Positions 51,866-63,024 of a DNA stretch of 64,000 bases are shown piece after piece. This DNA is from Asterella californica (taxonomy: Eukaryota; Streptophyta; Marchantiopsida; Marchantiales; Aytoniaceae): contig JAYKYS010000014.1 in the NCBI GenBank assembly GCA_036924285.1, positions 7,316,001 to 7,380,000 on the forward strand. Reading direction: 5' to 3'. Below the pieces are notes generated by a model. That model saw nothing but the letters and a program-made list of their open reading frames with translations, was not told the origin of the DNA and did no database searches. Position 1 is the stretch's first letter. Every line of letters starts with the position of its first letter. The translations under genes and the position numbers were made by a program.

Positions 51866-51939
51866 CGCTAGATGGAGGGGTCGAACCTCCGACCTTGCGG
51901 TTAACAGCCGCACGCTCTAACCAACTGAGCTAATCCAGC
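51866..51939 (-). tRNA. tRNA-Asn (anticodon GUU)
   Basis: 74 nt including discriminator G. Acceptor stem GCTGGAT pairs with ATCTAGC (one G:T). The D arm contains TAGCTCAGTTGGTTAGAGC, which is the A box. Anticodon loop is CTGTTAA with GUU in the middle, stem GCGGC/GCCGC. The T arm GGAGGTTCGACCCCTCC is the B box. No intron and no encoded CCA, as usual for nuclear genes. Sequence is close to plant nuclear tRNA-Asn as I know it. It supplies Asn-tRNA for cytosolic translation. Confidence 0.97.
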
Positions 51940-52552
51940 TCTGGTAGCGATTAACAGCTGGCATAAGTTTGATCCAAATATCTGACAGGAATTCATATAA
52001 TGTGGTTAGGTTTCGTACAGTGAATTCCTAAACTGAAATATTTAGAAGATTACATCTTTTTATTAGTATGTTATAAATGTCACGTATCTTTGTTATATAA
52101 TGAATATTATTTTTAAAGAAATTATAAATGAATTCAGTATTTAGTCTTCAAATTTTCTTAATAATTTGTATATATTCTCTTTGTTCATGATGAACATATG
52201 GACTCGCGTATTGAACTGTAGACGAGATTACATAAGATGTTTCAGCATAAATTAATGGAAAGCTTAAAAGCAAACTCGACTTAACCAGTAATTATGTTCA
52301 GTTATTAATTTAAGAATGATTTCAGTCAGAACCAGATAGCGATTACAGAAACCAGTAAAGCAAGGTTTTTTATTAAAGAAATTTTCTATTAATTTATATA
52401 TATATATTGATTTTTTATATATAATATTCTTAGTAACGTTTTTGAAGATATTTATTATGTCATACATGGTTGAAATATGTACGAAGAACTTCCCGAGAAC
52501 CCATGGAGATATCCTAGTATCTAAATCTTATGTCTAAGTGAAGACTCCTCGG
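51940..52552. other. AT-rich stretch, no gene recognised
   Basis: Strongly AT-rich, with a TATATATATA run near 52398-52411. A 67-codon open reading on the minus strand (52264-52467) looks like AT-driven chance. Confidence 0.4.
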
Positions 52553-52909
52553 CTATTCTGTTAGTATAATATATGGAAACTTGATGAAAATAACGCTAGT
52601 AACATATCTGATTAACTTCTCCTGACATCTAAGCGGATTCAAGAATATAAGATGCAAGCAGCATATAAAATATCTATCTACATCCTTCTCTAATATTTCG
52701 TTCTTTATAAGTTCTTCACTCACATGTTTCGGTATGATGATTACTAAATATCGAGGTTTAATCTTGTTAAGAAATGCTAGAAACTTGAAAATATTTAGCT
52801 TGAAATAATTTTCCGTCTGTGCAGAAATATTAGGGCCAATCATCCTTTGGTTTATAAAAGATTCCTGGTACAACTCTTTACGGTTTCTGTCGTAAATTTG
52901 AACTACCAT
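52553..52909 (-). CDS. Unidentified 118-aa ORF in an AT-rich patch
   Basis: Minus-strand ORF from ATG 52909 to TAG 52553. The frame stays open upstream to about 52985 with convincing protein texture (WCARNHFYGHKLRTPINIPP), so the true start may be earlier or in another exon. Inside are VVQIYDRNRKELYQESF, an Ile/Val-rich block YLVIIIPKHVSEELI and a Cys-containing C-terminal part. No signal peptide or clear membrane segment. I do not recognise the family. The patch is more AT-rich than the surrounding 10 kb, which may hint at a different origin. Confidence 0.4.
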   Translation of the reverse strand: MVVQIYDRNRKELYQESFINQRMIGPNISAQTENYFKLNIFKFLAFLNKIKPRYLVIIIPKHVSEELIKNEILEKDVDRYFICCLHLIFLNPLRCQEKLIRYVTSVIFIKFPYIILTE

Positions 52910-53239
52910 CTCGGGTGGTGGTATGTTAATAGGCGTTCGTAGTTTATGTCCATAAAAGTGATTTCTTGCACACCAGTTGAATCTTTTTCAACCGGATGTC
53001 TACAGATATTTTGCACTCCCTGACACCGCCTGACATCTAGGATTTACAGTTTTTACTTTACTCATGTAATTTTGTTAAGGGAGACGGGAGGGTTCAAGTG
53101 GCACTATTAGCATTTTCAAACCGATACTGAACCCAAAATTCCAAAAAGATATAACTTCCCTCTCCTCTTGTTTTTCTTTCACCACACCCGTAATTTTTTG
53201 AGAAGAAATTTACCTACTTAACTGAGTTGAAACTGAAAC

Positions 53240-53700
53240 TTACTTGCGATATGTGCTGCGTATTTGGAAGTGGAATGGCTTAGTCTCTTCTTGGACACCT
53301 CGTGAGGTGTGCTCTTCGTGTCCTCGAGAGCTCACTGTTCTAGAGATAGTTCTCTTTTTGAAGGTCATTATTTGGAGAGCTCTTTGTTCGGGATGGCTTT
53401 CTTTCAGATCTTTTCTGCTGCTCCGATTGCGCTCTGAGAGGCTTTGGGATCGTTCTTTGGCTTCATTATTTGCTTTGCGAACATTATTCATCGTTGCCTC
53501 TTTGCTTATGATTCATTATGTTCTTTGTCGTAGACTGTCGTCACTATTGTCGCTTTTCACTTTTCGGCATTGCAGTTTCTGTTTCGCTTATCGATTATTT
53601 TCATTTTTTTTGACTTCGTTCTCTTGTAAGTCTATTTTTATAAAATCATGAGGACATGCATACAATCGCAGATCGTAGTACATATGAAGGTCGACGGAGG
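53240..53700. other. Ambiguous open readings on both strands
   Basis: The plus strand is open for 135 codons (53244-53651), very rich in Leu, Ser and Arg; the minus strand is open at 53240-53491 with a charged, low-complexity product. Neither has a motif. I regard both as unproven. Confidence 0.2.
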
Positions 53701-53702
53701 CC

Positions 53703-55210
53703 GTGGCAAGGATGACACCATCGCTAGACGAGACGGTGCAAGATGACAAGAGTCCGCACTTTTCGATGTGGAAGGTATGTATCAATCTTCTACCTTCGTC
53801 CACACCCTTCGCAATACAAGCTAAGTACACTCATTGTCATCTCCTTCGATGGATGACAAGAAACTCCAAAAGATATTACACAATTTCTCTCCCGAATTGC
53901 TCGAGAGTGTTATCCACAGTAGTGCGACAAAATCCGAATCCACTCCATATGAGATCCATAATTTCCATATTTTCATTACGAGGAGAGTGCTTCCTGATTT
54001 TTCTACTTGGGTTCCAATGAATTGATGTTATCTTTCAATGACACAGCTTTGGAGCTAATCCGTTCATACTGCTATCTTGATCTCGAGTTCGTAGATCAGT
54101 TGCCACAATTTTTGCACAAGTTCAATTACGTCAAAATTTGAAAAACCTGCCACTCTTGTGTCTTGCACATCCTACCAGTATACAGTCATTTGTAAGGCCT
54201 TATAGGTATTTTTCTAATCCAAAGACAGTATTTCATGTATCTACAAGATCGCATATTTCATATGTTCGTATATTCATCTTATCTACGACGATGATAGTTT
54301 TTCCATAAGTGTTTTCCTTGTATAGAGCCCGCTCACTTCTTTGCATTTGTGTAGTCCTCGAATATCAAAAACATAGATACCTATGTCGCATTTTTCTTCC
54401 TTTCATACACATCGTCGTTGAGATGGGAGGCACGAGCGAAGAGACCCACTCTGGACATGTCATTCACATGTGTCGAACGAGATCTGATCTGGAGATGTCA
54501 CTATTTCTGTTGCTTTTTGGACTTTCTTCAACCAGTGTCTCTCGAGAATCATCTCGGTCGGACGAGGGGGTAGTTTATTGCACTTGCACTTCCAGGGTGT
54601 TCTTTATATATCAAGAAGCGCATTGTGTAGGCTATAGGTGGGACCAAGAGCGACTTGTCAATGCTGAAGTCTGCATGAAATAATTATCTAACAAAGGCCT
54701 CGATATCTTCATGAGCAGGGTAAGATACTGCTTTAAATAAGACAGAGAAGAGCACCACCTTGGAACGAAGAAGAATATCACTGACTCCATGGTGTCAGAC
54801 GACAAGGAGTTGTTTACACTACTGGGAGTAGCGGACATCAAGAACCGTGTGGAGCTCACATATTACAATATCTTGTTCGAGCGCTGCAATTTAATGAGTC
54901 CTCACCTCCTCTCGATCACTTTCACTTGTTGCTTCTGTGCTATGCTAAAATCAGAAGAGTACATGATATCACCCAGATTGCTCATGCAACATAACATACA
55001 AAAGAGGAGATCGGACACGCTCTAGAATTCTCTGATCTGGTCACAAGACATGAGTCCAAAAGACGTCGATAACATCTTTTTCTAGAGGGACAGCAACCGA
55101 TTTCGCAAAGATAGGTACTGCAACAAAACCAAAGAGGACGAGAAAAATACCATCAAAGAAGAAGACACATGTGATGAACCTGGCGAGCGAGAGGAAGCAC
55201 TGCCATAGTA
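53703..55210 (+). pseudogene. Decayed coding region, family unknown
   Basis: A chain of protein-like readings on the plus strand whose frame changes repeatedly. MDDKKLQKILHNFSPELLES runs on through PYEIHNFHIFITRRVLPDFS to 54025. After a frame change MLSFNDTALELIRSYCYLDL and VDQLPQFLHKFNYV run to 54141, then NLPLLCLAHPTSIQSFVRPY and NPKTVFHVSTRSHISYV run to about 54306. Weaker parts follow, then MVSDDKELFTLLGVADIKNR (54789 on) and a charged end NKTKEDEKNTIKEEDTCDEP near 55110-55205. I recognise no domain. An old gene broken by indels is the simplest reading; some breaks might be introns, since GTATGT follows an open stretch at about 53775. Confidence 0.33.
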
Positions 55211-55824
55211 CATCTCACTCATGAACGTTTTGTTGCGATCGATGAGTTCCAACAGATGCTTCTCGATATATGTCCAACACAACACATAGCTCACATGCTA
55301 AATAGAGAGAAGCTTCACATATAGACGAGCATAGACAGACCTGAACAGAATCAAAACTGATTGCATGTACATAACGTATATGTTGACACAGACCTGCAGA
55401 AAACTGAAATAGAGTGTGAACGATATGATAGAGAGTATCAAGTTGTATGCGGGCATTTGCAATGATAGAATAAAGCAAAACTTTCTTTGTACCACAATAC
55501 ATCTATTTCTTTGCCGTGTGCATAACCCATGCAATGTAACCTTCTTGAACACTGTAATTCTTGAAACTCATTATGTATAAAGTGACTCAGTTTGAAACTT
55601 AAATTTAAAAAATAATTGCCGCATCAACATGGTTCCAGCAGGGACATCCAAATTTCAAGCACCCTCTCGCATCGGTCATTCATAAATAAAGAAAAATAAA
55701 ACTTTGAGAGAAAATTGAGCTCTACCTGAACTTCAAGCAAGTGAATATACAACGATGAGTAGAGTCGAGCAGAAATTTACTTGATCACATCCTTAATATG
55801 TTGGTCGGACTTGAAATCCCTTCC
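55211..55824. other. No gene recognised
   Basis: Short minus-strand readings at 55215-55552 have no motif and overlap in different frames. Nothing supportable. Confidence 0.35.
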
Positions 55825-56192
55825 TAACTTTGTGTTATTGATCACACCCTTAATTAGAAACAACAGGTTCAGCAAGTTTATCGCTATGTAAAGACATATC
55901 ACTACGATAAATAAAAAATAGTCTGGGTTAAAAATGTAGTCAAATAACTTTATGTTACTTGACTACATCCTTAACTGGATATAATAGATTCAGTAAAAAT
56001 GTCACATCATCAAAATGATAGCATGTTAATAGTAAGTCATGTATCTACACCAAAAGTTCAATTCAAAATATCATTCTAACAGATTATCAACTCAGACTAT
56101 CTCTTATTTGTCTTTAAATATGTCTTCACATAGCAATAAACTTACTTAATTTACTGGTCTTAATTAGAGTGGCGATCAATAACACAAAGTTA
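55825..56192. mobile_element. Foldback / MITE-like element with 73-bp arms
   Basis: TAACTTTGTGTTATTGATC at 55825 is matched in inverse orientation by GATCAATAACACAAAGTTA ending at 56192. Similarity extends over about 73 bp of each arm (55825-55897 and 56120-56192). Between them is a diverged direct copy of the left arm (AACTTTATGTTACTTGACTA... near 55951). No ORF and no clear target duplication. Confidence 0.75.
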
Positions 56193-56645
56193 AAAAATAT
56201 GGTGTAAACTCAGATAAACGTATTAGAGATGCGATAAAGTTTATCTCTGGGAGTCAAGAGAATAAGATAATCTAAACAACTCCCGTAAAGCATTCCTGCA
56301 ACACTTACCAAGGTGAAACGAAAGGAATCTTGCAAAGATCAAACGAATGACATCTCCAAAGGTACCTGTAAAATTCAAAAGGAATGTACGTAATCGATCC
56401 CTCTCAATAAGTCTACTCGTTTCATGCTCGCTCTAATTATTTCAGTGGGAGTTTTGTGCAAATTCTACCCACTATGACATTTCAAGCTACAGGTTTGAAC
56501 CTTAATCCCAATCCCGTTACTAATCTTCATGGGTTGAGACGCACTAATCTGACTCTGTAGCAATTACGCATTCATTTTATTTTACCCAGTTGTGTTACAA
56601 TGCGGAATATCAATGATCCGCCCACTATCCACATTTTCTACAGGT

Positions 56646-56915
56646 AATTACTTAATCGGACCCCTGCACGCTCTCTTTGACTTGATCAGGCCCCTGAAGT
56701 GCACGCTTGCTTACTCAGACCTCTCACTTGCGATCGATGGTAACAGGTTTACGTGGTACTAATCGCGAGATGATCTCGTCTGTTCTTGAATTCTTTTTTT
56801 TACCAACATATGAACGATACAGGACGAGATGTTTGTTATTGTTCTTTTTCTCACAGAGGGAAACGGTACGTGTCTGATGAAGTAAGCAAACTCTTTAGGG
56901 GTCCAATTAAGTTAA
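56646..56915. mobile_element. Possible small TIR element
   Basis: Left end AATTACTTAATCGGACCCCT and inverse of the right end TTAACTTAATTGGACCCCT agree at most positions. About 270 bp, no ORF. One copy only, no clear duplication. Confidence 0.4.
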
Positions 56916-57066
56916 TGTGGTAGGTCCACTCCAACCTTTTCCTATAACGAAAATTAAAGGATTTAGATGAGAAGACTAGAGAATATCAAGGACTGCAGAA
57001 GATGTGTAGTAATCCTATTCAATTGTTTTCAATGGTATTCAAGAGATCTAATTTACGAGAATACAT

Positions 57067-57293
57067 TGTAGAAAGATCGATACTTCGAAGACACTCCAAG
57101 AAAAGAGAGCGAGTAAACAAGGAAAGTAAAATAGGAATGAGATGAGAGAAGCTTTGCCTCTCCATGTATATATAGTGTGGGTGAGTACAAGGGAAACCCT
57201 AATGGTGGGTTAGCCCTCTAACTAATTGTAACTATCCTAACCACCCGGCTAATGTTAGCCGTCAATCTACTAGACCTTGGGACTATATGAACA
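57067..57293 (-). repeat. D2 3' LTR
   Basis: 227 bp, homologous to 62797-63024. Contains CTATATATACATGG on the minus strand, the TATA-like element of the LTR promoter. Starts TGTTCATATAG in element sense. Confidence 0.92.
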
Positions 57294-57957
57294 CTCCCCT
57301 TCAAGCTCATCTCTACATCCTGTACTCCTAGACAATGTCTGAAAGCATCAAACTTATTTCTAGACAAGACCTTAGTGAAGATATCGGCAACCAGGTCTCC
57401 TGTGCTCACATAACTGAGCTCAATCTCTCCTGCAAGGACCTTCTCTCTAATAAAGTGATAGTGCACCTCAATGTGCTTCATCCTAGCATGGAAAACAGGA
57501 TTACTAGCTAACTTCATGTTGCTAATGGGTCTGTATATACAACAACAGGATCTGTACACTCCACACCAATATCAGATAGCAGACATTGAAGTCAAATTGA
57601 TTCGCATGTTGCGTTCGTTGCTCCTCGGTACTCTGCTTATGTGAATGACAAAGCAACTGTGGGTTGCTTCTTAGAAGCCCAGCTTATAGCAGCACTTCCA
57701 AGTCCAAAAGCGTAACCTGACGTGGATCTCCTGTCGGCACTTTCTATCCAGTCAGCATCTGTGTAGTCATGTAACAACAGTGGTCCACCGTATCGATAGT
57801 GAAGTCCATACTGCATCGAGAACTTCACGTAGCGAACGATCCGCTTGATAGCCTCAAAATGTGGTCTCCATGATGACTGCATGAATTGACTAATCAGACC
57901 GACGGCATAGCTCAAGTCTGGTCTGGTGATGGTCAGGTAGATAAGACTCCCAACCAT
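57218..57957 (-). pseudogene. D2 RNase H
   Basis: Two open pieces. 57637-57957 reads MVGSLIYLTITRPDLSYAVG and HDYTDADWIESADRRSTSGY, the copia RNase H start with the DxDW motif. 57218-57559 reads KHIEVHYHFIREKVLAGEIE and GDLVADIFTKVL, its C-terminal part. A frame change near 57600 separates them, and the second reading runs into the LTR. Confidence 0.88.
57294..57300 (-). promoter_or_regulatory. D2 polypurine tract
   Basis: Minus-strand AAGGGGA immediately before the 3' LTR, the usual copia plus-strand primer. Confidence 0.75.
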
Positions 57958-57959
57958 CT

Positions 57960-58803
57960 ATCTGTACATGCGTGGATCATCAAGTAACTCACCATCCTCT
58001 GCTCCTAGCTTTACCTCTTGCTCTAATGGCGTAGCAATGGGTTTGCAGTCAAGCATATCAAATCTCTCAAGCATACTGGGAGCATACTGTCGCTGTACAA
58101 GCCAAACATCCTTCCCATCTGCTTTGTAAGACGATGATCGCAGCTATTTTAGAATCACAGCAAAGAAGTACTTGAGTTCTCTTAAGTCCATCATCTCGAA
58201 CTCAGATTTCAAGTGATCTTTGATCTGAGAAATAAGCTCCTCATAGTTACCGTAATGATCAAGTCATCAACATAGATGGTGATCACAACAATCCGGTATT
58301 GTTTCACAGTGAATACAATGTAGAGTCTGAACTACAAAGGTGGAAACCAAGAGACTGCAAATAAGAGTTGATCTTTGCATACCATGCTCTTGGTGCCTGT
58401 TTCATATCATATAGGACCTTCCGTAACTTACACACACGAGAAGGAAACTTCGGATCCTCATAACCTGGAGGTTGCTGCATATAGACTCCTCCTCAAGATC
58501 GCCGTTGAGGAAAACGTTCTTGAAGTCCATCTGGTACATCTTCTAACCTTTCTGAGTTGCAACTGCAACTGCTGTTCGAATAGTCGCCATCTTTGCAACA
58601 TGAACAAAGGTCTCCTCAAAATCAACTCCATGTTGATGTGCGTAACCCTTAGCTACCAATCTGACCTTGTACCGACACACTGTACCATCCGAGTTGCACT
58701 TGACCTTGAAGACCCACCTACAACCAATCGCTTTTTTACCCTGAGGTAAGTCTACCAACTCCCAAGTCTGTTGATGATGAAGCGCAGCAAGTTCAGCTTC
58801 CAT
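57960..58803 (-). pseudogene. D2 reverse transcriptase
   Basis: Open at 58543-58803 with WELVDLPQGKKAIGCRWVFK and YKVRLVAKGYAHQHGVDFEE. Further on the frame is broken, but the catalytic box still reads TIYVDDLI near 58262-58285 with both aspartates. Ends with LDCKPIATPLEQEVKLGAED-like sequence, which is the place where A1 is inserted in the sister copy D1. Confidence 0.88.
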
Positions 58804-58812
58804 AGCACTTAT

Positions 58813-59214
58813 TCATTGGACCTTGTGCATCATCTCCTCAAGCGAACTCGGTTCCTGTTCCTGAAAAACATTGGTCATATATGCATGGTGCGCAGCAAGA
58901 AAACCTTCATGCATATACCTACTCACTGGATGTTTTGTCCGCTCAGATATGCGAGAGATAATCGGTGCACTAGTCACCTCCCCTTGCAACTGATCTGACG
59001 TAGACGTCAAAGTCTGGGACAAAGTATCCAGTGGATGTGGAAGATCCACATATCTGGATGAGTCAAACATACGCTGCAATAGCACGCGCTCATCCTGTGT
59101 AGAAACTACACTAGTTCCACTAGGCTGTATTACGTTGACACCAGCGTTAACAACAGCTCTATGTGCAACAGATTCTGATCTGGAATCAGTGACTTCTCCA
59201 GATCCTCCACTCAA
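58813..59214 (-). pseudogene. D2 integrase-RT linker
   Basis: 133 codons open on the minus strand, matching D1 at 1370-1745. Polar, with no catalytic motif; copia polyproteins normally carry such a variable linker between integrase and RT. Confidence 0.8.
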
Positions 59215-59329
59215 CGTACTACTCTGAGGTACTACAGTGGACTGACTCCTTGGTTCTACAGTAGGTACAGGGATGGCTACGACAGGTGCAGATGCAAACC
59301 AAGACTGTAGCTCATCAAAAACAACATCT

Positions 59330-60165
59330 CTACTGATATAGAACTGCTTGGATGAAGGATTGTAACATCAATCTGCTTCGGATCAGAAGTATAGTCCAAG
59401 AAGATACATCTATCTGCTTCAGATCTAGTTTCTTACGTCTTTCATCAGGTATGTGCACATAATAGATACGTCCGAAAAGTTTAAAGAAAGAGTAATCAAG
59501 CTTACTGCCTGTGAAGACCTCCATTGGTGTCTTGTTGTGGACTGCCGCTGTAGGAGTCTGGTTCATCAGATACACCGCACATGAAACAACTTCTGCCCAG
59601 TAAGGTATAAGCATGGTCTTCTCGTTCAACATCGCACGAGCAGCTTCTGCTATGTGTCGATTCTTGCGCTCCGCAACCTCGTTCTGCTGCGGACTATAAC
59701 TGCAGGTCTTCTGACGTCGAATGTCATGCTTACGCAGATATGCATCGAACTCTCCAGAAAGGAACTCGTCTCTTCCATCAGATCTCAAACAGAGGATAGA
59801 TGCTCCAGACTGTTTCTCCACCAACTTGCGGAAAGTCTGGAATGCTGACAGTACTTCGGCAGAGGACTTGTTTCTCAACAAATAGATCCAAGTATAACGC
59901 GAATGATCATCAATGAACGACACGAAGTACTGGAAACCAATCATACTTGGCTGAGAAGCAGTCCATACATCAGTGTGAACAAGCTCCATAAGCTTGTTCG
60001 CTCTACTACCTGATCTCTTAAAGGGATGTCTAGCTTGCTTGCCAAATTGACATGCTGCACAGACTCCAGTGGGCTCACTGGATTCGAATTTGGGCAGACC
60101 TGTAACCAGGTCAGAACTCGGAAGACTTTTCAGACTCTAAAAGTTCATGTGCCCAATTCGCTTGT
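59330..60165 (-). pseudogene. D2 integrase
   Basis: The zinc finger (GHMNF...GVCAACQFG, about 60030-60160) contains a TAG. The catalytic core is open at 59330-59989 with HTDVW, LRSDGRDEF and NEVAERKNR, so D, D and E are intact. AVYLMNQTPT and the P-M-E-V-F block are typical of copia. Confidence 0.9.
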
Positions 60166-61560
60166 GTCAGATGTCAATGTCAAACACTACTGGACCACTC
60201 TGTCCATACATGGCAGCCTGTAACTTAAGTGCAGATGCATCTAGTTTAAACAGCCTACCACTCTTGCTACCTCGAGCTATGATAGTGTTGTTTGAATCTT
60301 CAATAAAGCATCCATCTTTATTGAAGCGCACTTGCAGACCCTGCTCTATCAACTGTCCTACATATAGCAGATTTCTAGTCAACATGGATACATGTAAGAC
60401 ATTCCGTATATCAGTAAACGTGAAGCATGAATGTCAAGTGGAATGTTATCTTTGTGCTGGATCTTGTGCTTGGGGTCATCTCCTGTCATCATAAATTGTG
60501 GAGTCTCCACAGTCTCGAGTGTACTGAACCACTCCCAATGAGGAGTCATGTGACTGATGACGCCGGAGTCGATCACCCAATCAATCTGTGACTCGAAAGC
60601 CGCATAACTTTGATGCGTAGTAATCAGCAACTTCTCTGAATAGACTTGCTCAGTGGCTGCATAGCCTTGTTGGTTGTTGTTACCTTGCTGGGGTTTGTCG
60701 TATTGCTATCTTTGATCGTTCTGCTTCTTGTAGCATTGATTCACATTGTGGTCTTGCTTCTTACAGCAGTTGCAGGAACCAGACGCTCGTCTCTGGTTGT
60801 TAGAGAAACCAGACTGTTGCTGGTTCTGCTGGTTCTGCTGCTGCGATTGCTGCTGTGGTCTGCGATCCCATCCACGTCCAGTCACAATACCAGTCGTGAC
60901 AAAGGTGCTGGACGTGGACGGGGTCACAGACAGCAACAGCAATCGCAGCAGCAGAACCAGCAGCAGTCTGGTTCCTCTAACAACCAGAGACGAGCGTCTG
61001 GTTTCTGCAACTACTGCAAGAAGCAAGGCCACAATGCGAATCAGTGCTACAAGAAGCAGGAATGTCAAGTGGAATGTTACTCTTGTGCTGGATCTTGTGC
61101 TTGGTGTCATCTCCTGTCACCATAAATTGTGGAGTCTCCACAGGCTCGAGTGTACTGAACCACTCTCGATGGGGAGTCATGTGATTGATGGCACCGGAGT
61201 CGATCACCCAGTCAGTCTGTGGCTCGAAAGCCGCATAACTTTGATGCGTAGTAATCAGCAACTGCTCCGAATAAATTTGCTACATTGGCTGCAAAGCCTT
61301 GTTGGTTGCTGCTACCTTGTTGGGGATTGTCGTATTGTTGTCTTTGATCATTCTGCTTCTTGTAGCACTGATTCGCATTGTGGTCTTGCTTCTTGCCGTA
61401 GTTGCAGGAATCAGACGCTCGTCTCTGATTGTTAGAGGAACCAGACTGTTGCTGGTTCTGCTAGTTCTGCTGCTGCTGCGATTGTTGTTGTTGTCCGCGA
61501 CCTCGTCCACGTCCAGCACCTTTGCCACGATCCCTACCTCGAGATCCTCCAGAACCTACA
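60166..61560 (-). pseudogene. D2 nucleocapsid-protease region, duplicated around an antisense copy
   Basis: In element sense: Gln-rich nucleocapsid with zinc knuckle and protease start (about 61513-61066), an antisense nucleocapsid piece (61059-60908), a 26-base spacer, a second sense nucleocapsid (60881-60721) and protease (about 60630-60420), then the pre-integrase part (NLLYVGQLIEQGLQVRFNKD). Both proteases read WVIDSG. The antisense piece encodes CNYCKKQGHNANQC on the plus strand. The structure breaks the polyprotein. Confidence 0.9.
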
Positions 61561-62212
61561 AAATAGACAGATTCTTGCTGACCCGTCGAAATAAAACTCC
61601 CCAGTAGGCACACCTCCTCTCCTAACATCATAGGAACAAGTTCATCAAACCGCGGAAGAGGTTCTCTGGTTGAAATCGATGTTATGAACTGTTTGTACTC
61701 TGCAGGCAGTCCTTGCAATGTGACTCCGATCAAGACAGTGTGATCAGTCTCGACTTTGACAGAAGATAGCTGATCCGCGAGCTGTTTGACATGGTTCACG
61801 TAGTCGTTGATGCACATCGACCCCTTCTTCACGGTGTTGAACTACTGCAGTAATTGCAGCTTCCGCGCCTCTGTTCTGGATTGAAACAGACGCGCAAGTG
61901 CATCCCAAGCTTTCTTGGGCGTATCGCAATCCTGAATGTGACCGATGCTGAAACTGTCAGCTCGATGTAGTGAATCGCCTGGTATGAGCACTTCTTCCAC
62001 TCCTTCAATTTTGGATCCGAAATTGGTACTTCAAGCGCTTTCTCCTCCTCAGTGATAATATCCCATAGATCTTGTCCATGTAGGAAAGTCTTCATCAGAA
62101 ACTTCCACACTTGGTAGTTGTTCTTGTCGAACTTCTCTCCAGTGATCAAAGACATTGACTCCGTCATAGCAGCAATGTCGAAATTGCTCTGTGCTGTACG
62201 CGAAAAACTCAC
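61461..62212 (-). pseudogene. D2 gag
   Basis: Starts ATG 62212. The first part (61829-62212) reads SLITGEKFDKNNYQVWKFLM and LWDIITEEEKALEVP. After a frame change near 61830-61930 the second part reads INDYVNHVKQLADQLSSV and VTLQGLPAEYKQFITSIS, the copia UBN2-type gag, then an Arg/Gly and Gln-rich stretch. One frame lesion makes it non-functional as it stands. Confidence 0.88.
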
Positions 62213-62784
62213 AGAACCTTCACGAAACTCATCCGCTCACACAGTGCGATCAGGAGTTGTCACAAGTCACAACGAGGCGACTCCGCAACTCCTCCTGCAG
62301 CGACAATGAAGAAAGAACCTATCTGCGAACTGTAAATGTACAAAACACGACGAAAACGTCGAAAGAACACACCAAGAAAGGTCGAAACTAGACCAAACAA
62401 GGTCAGAAATGGGTGACCCCACTCATATTCGGAACAAGATTCGTTTTAGACTCAAGTCCTAAAATTTTCATTTTGGTCGAAAAAGATCCAATTGAAAATT
62501 TACCGCTGGAAACCTCCAAATCGACTAAAACTTGGCCGAGTACACAATTCGCACCTTCTGAACAAGACAATCTTAAAATGACTGGTGATTTCAGCGAGAA
62601 AAAATCTTCTAGGTCTCCGAAATCGCATTCAAAGTTTCTGGTGGTGAAAGAAACGGTTTCGTCTCATCCGAACGCATCAGCATGATAGTGCTCGACATCA
62701 GGCACACCTCCAGCTGCTCTCTCCTGTACTTCTCCATGCACAAACTCCATCTTGCTCATCAGCAAAGGACACACGCTCTCTACA

Positions 62785-62796
62785 GCTCTGATACCA
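62785..62796 (-). promoter_or_regulatory. D2 primer-binding site (initiator tRNA-Met)
   Basis: Minus-strand TGGTATCAGAGC directly after the 5' LTR, the classical plant copia PBS for tRNA-iMet. Confidence 0.92.
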
Positions 62797-63024
62797 TGTA
62801 GAAAGATCGATACTTCGAGGACACTCCGTGAAGAAAGAACGAGTAGACAAGGAAAGTAAAACAAGACTGAGATGAGAGAGACTTTGCCTCTCCATGTATA
62901 TATAGTGTGAGTGAGTACAAGAGAAACCTTAATGGTGGGTTAGTCCTCTAACTAACTGTAACTACTCTAACCACTCCGGCTGATGTTAGCCGTCGATCTA
63001 CTAGAGCTTGGGACTATATCAACA
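62797..63024 (-). repeat. D2 5' LTR
   Basis: 228 bp; partner of 57067-57293. Carries the same CTATATATACATGG TATA region on the minus strand. Confidence 0.92.

Larger units (their letters stand above)
57067..63024 (-). mobile_element. D2: complete Ty1/copia retrotransposon, frame-broken
   Basis: Minus-strand element with 228-bp (5') and 227-bp (3') LTRs, PBS for initiator tRNA-Met, gag, protease, integrase, RT, RNase H and polypurine tract in copia order (INT before RT). LTRs begin TGTT and end CTACA. Flanks TACAT and TATAT may be a 5-bp duplication with one change. The LTRs differ at roughly twenty positions, so it is much older than A1 or C. Same family as D1. The nucleocapsid/protease region is duplicated around an antisense piece. 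Confidence 0.93.

Noticed and set aside
60646..61435. Plus-strand ORFs of 159 and 229 codons with a zinc knuckle inside D2
   Set aside because: The knuckle comes from the inverted nucleocapsid piece; the rest is antisense of gag. Not a separate gene.
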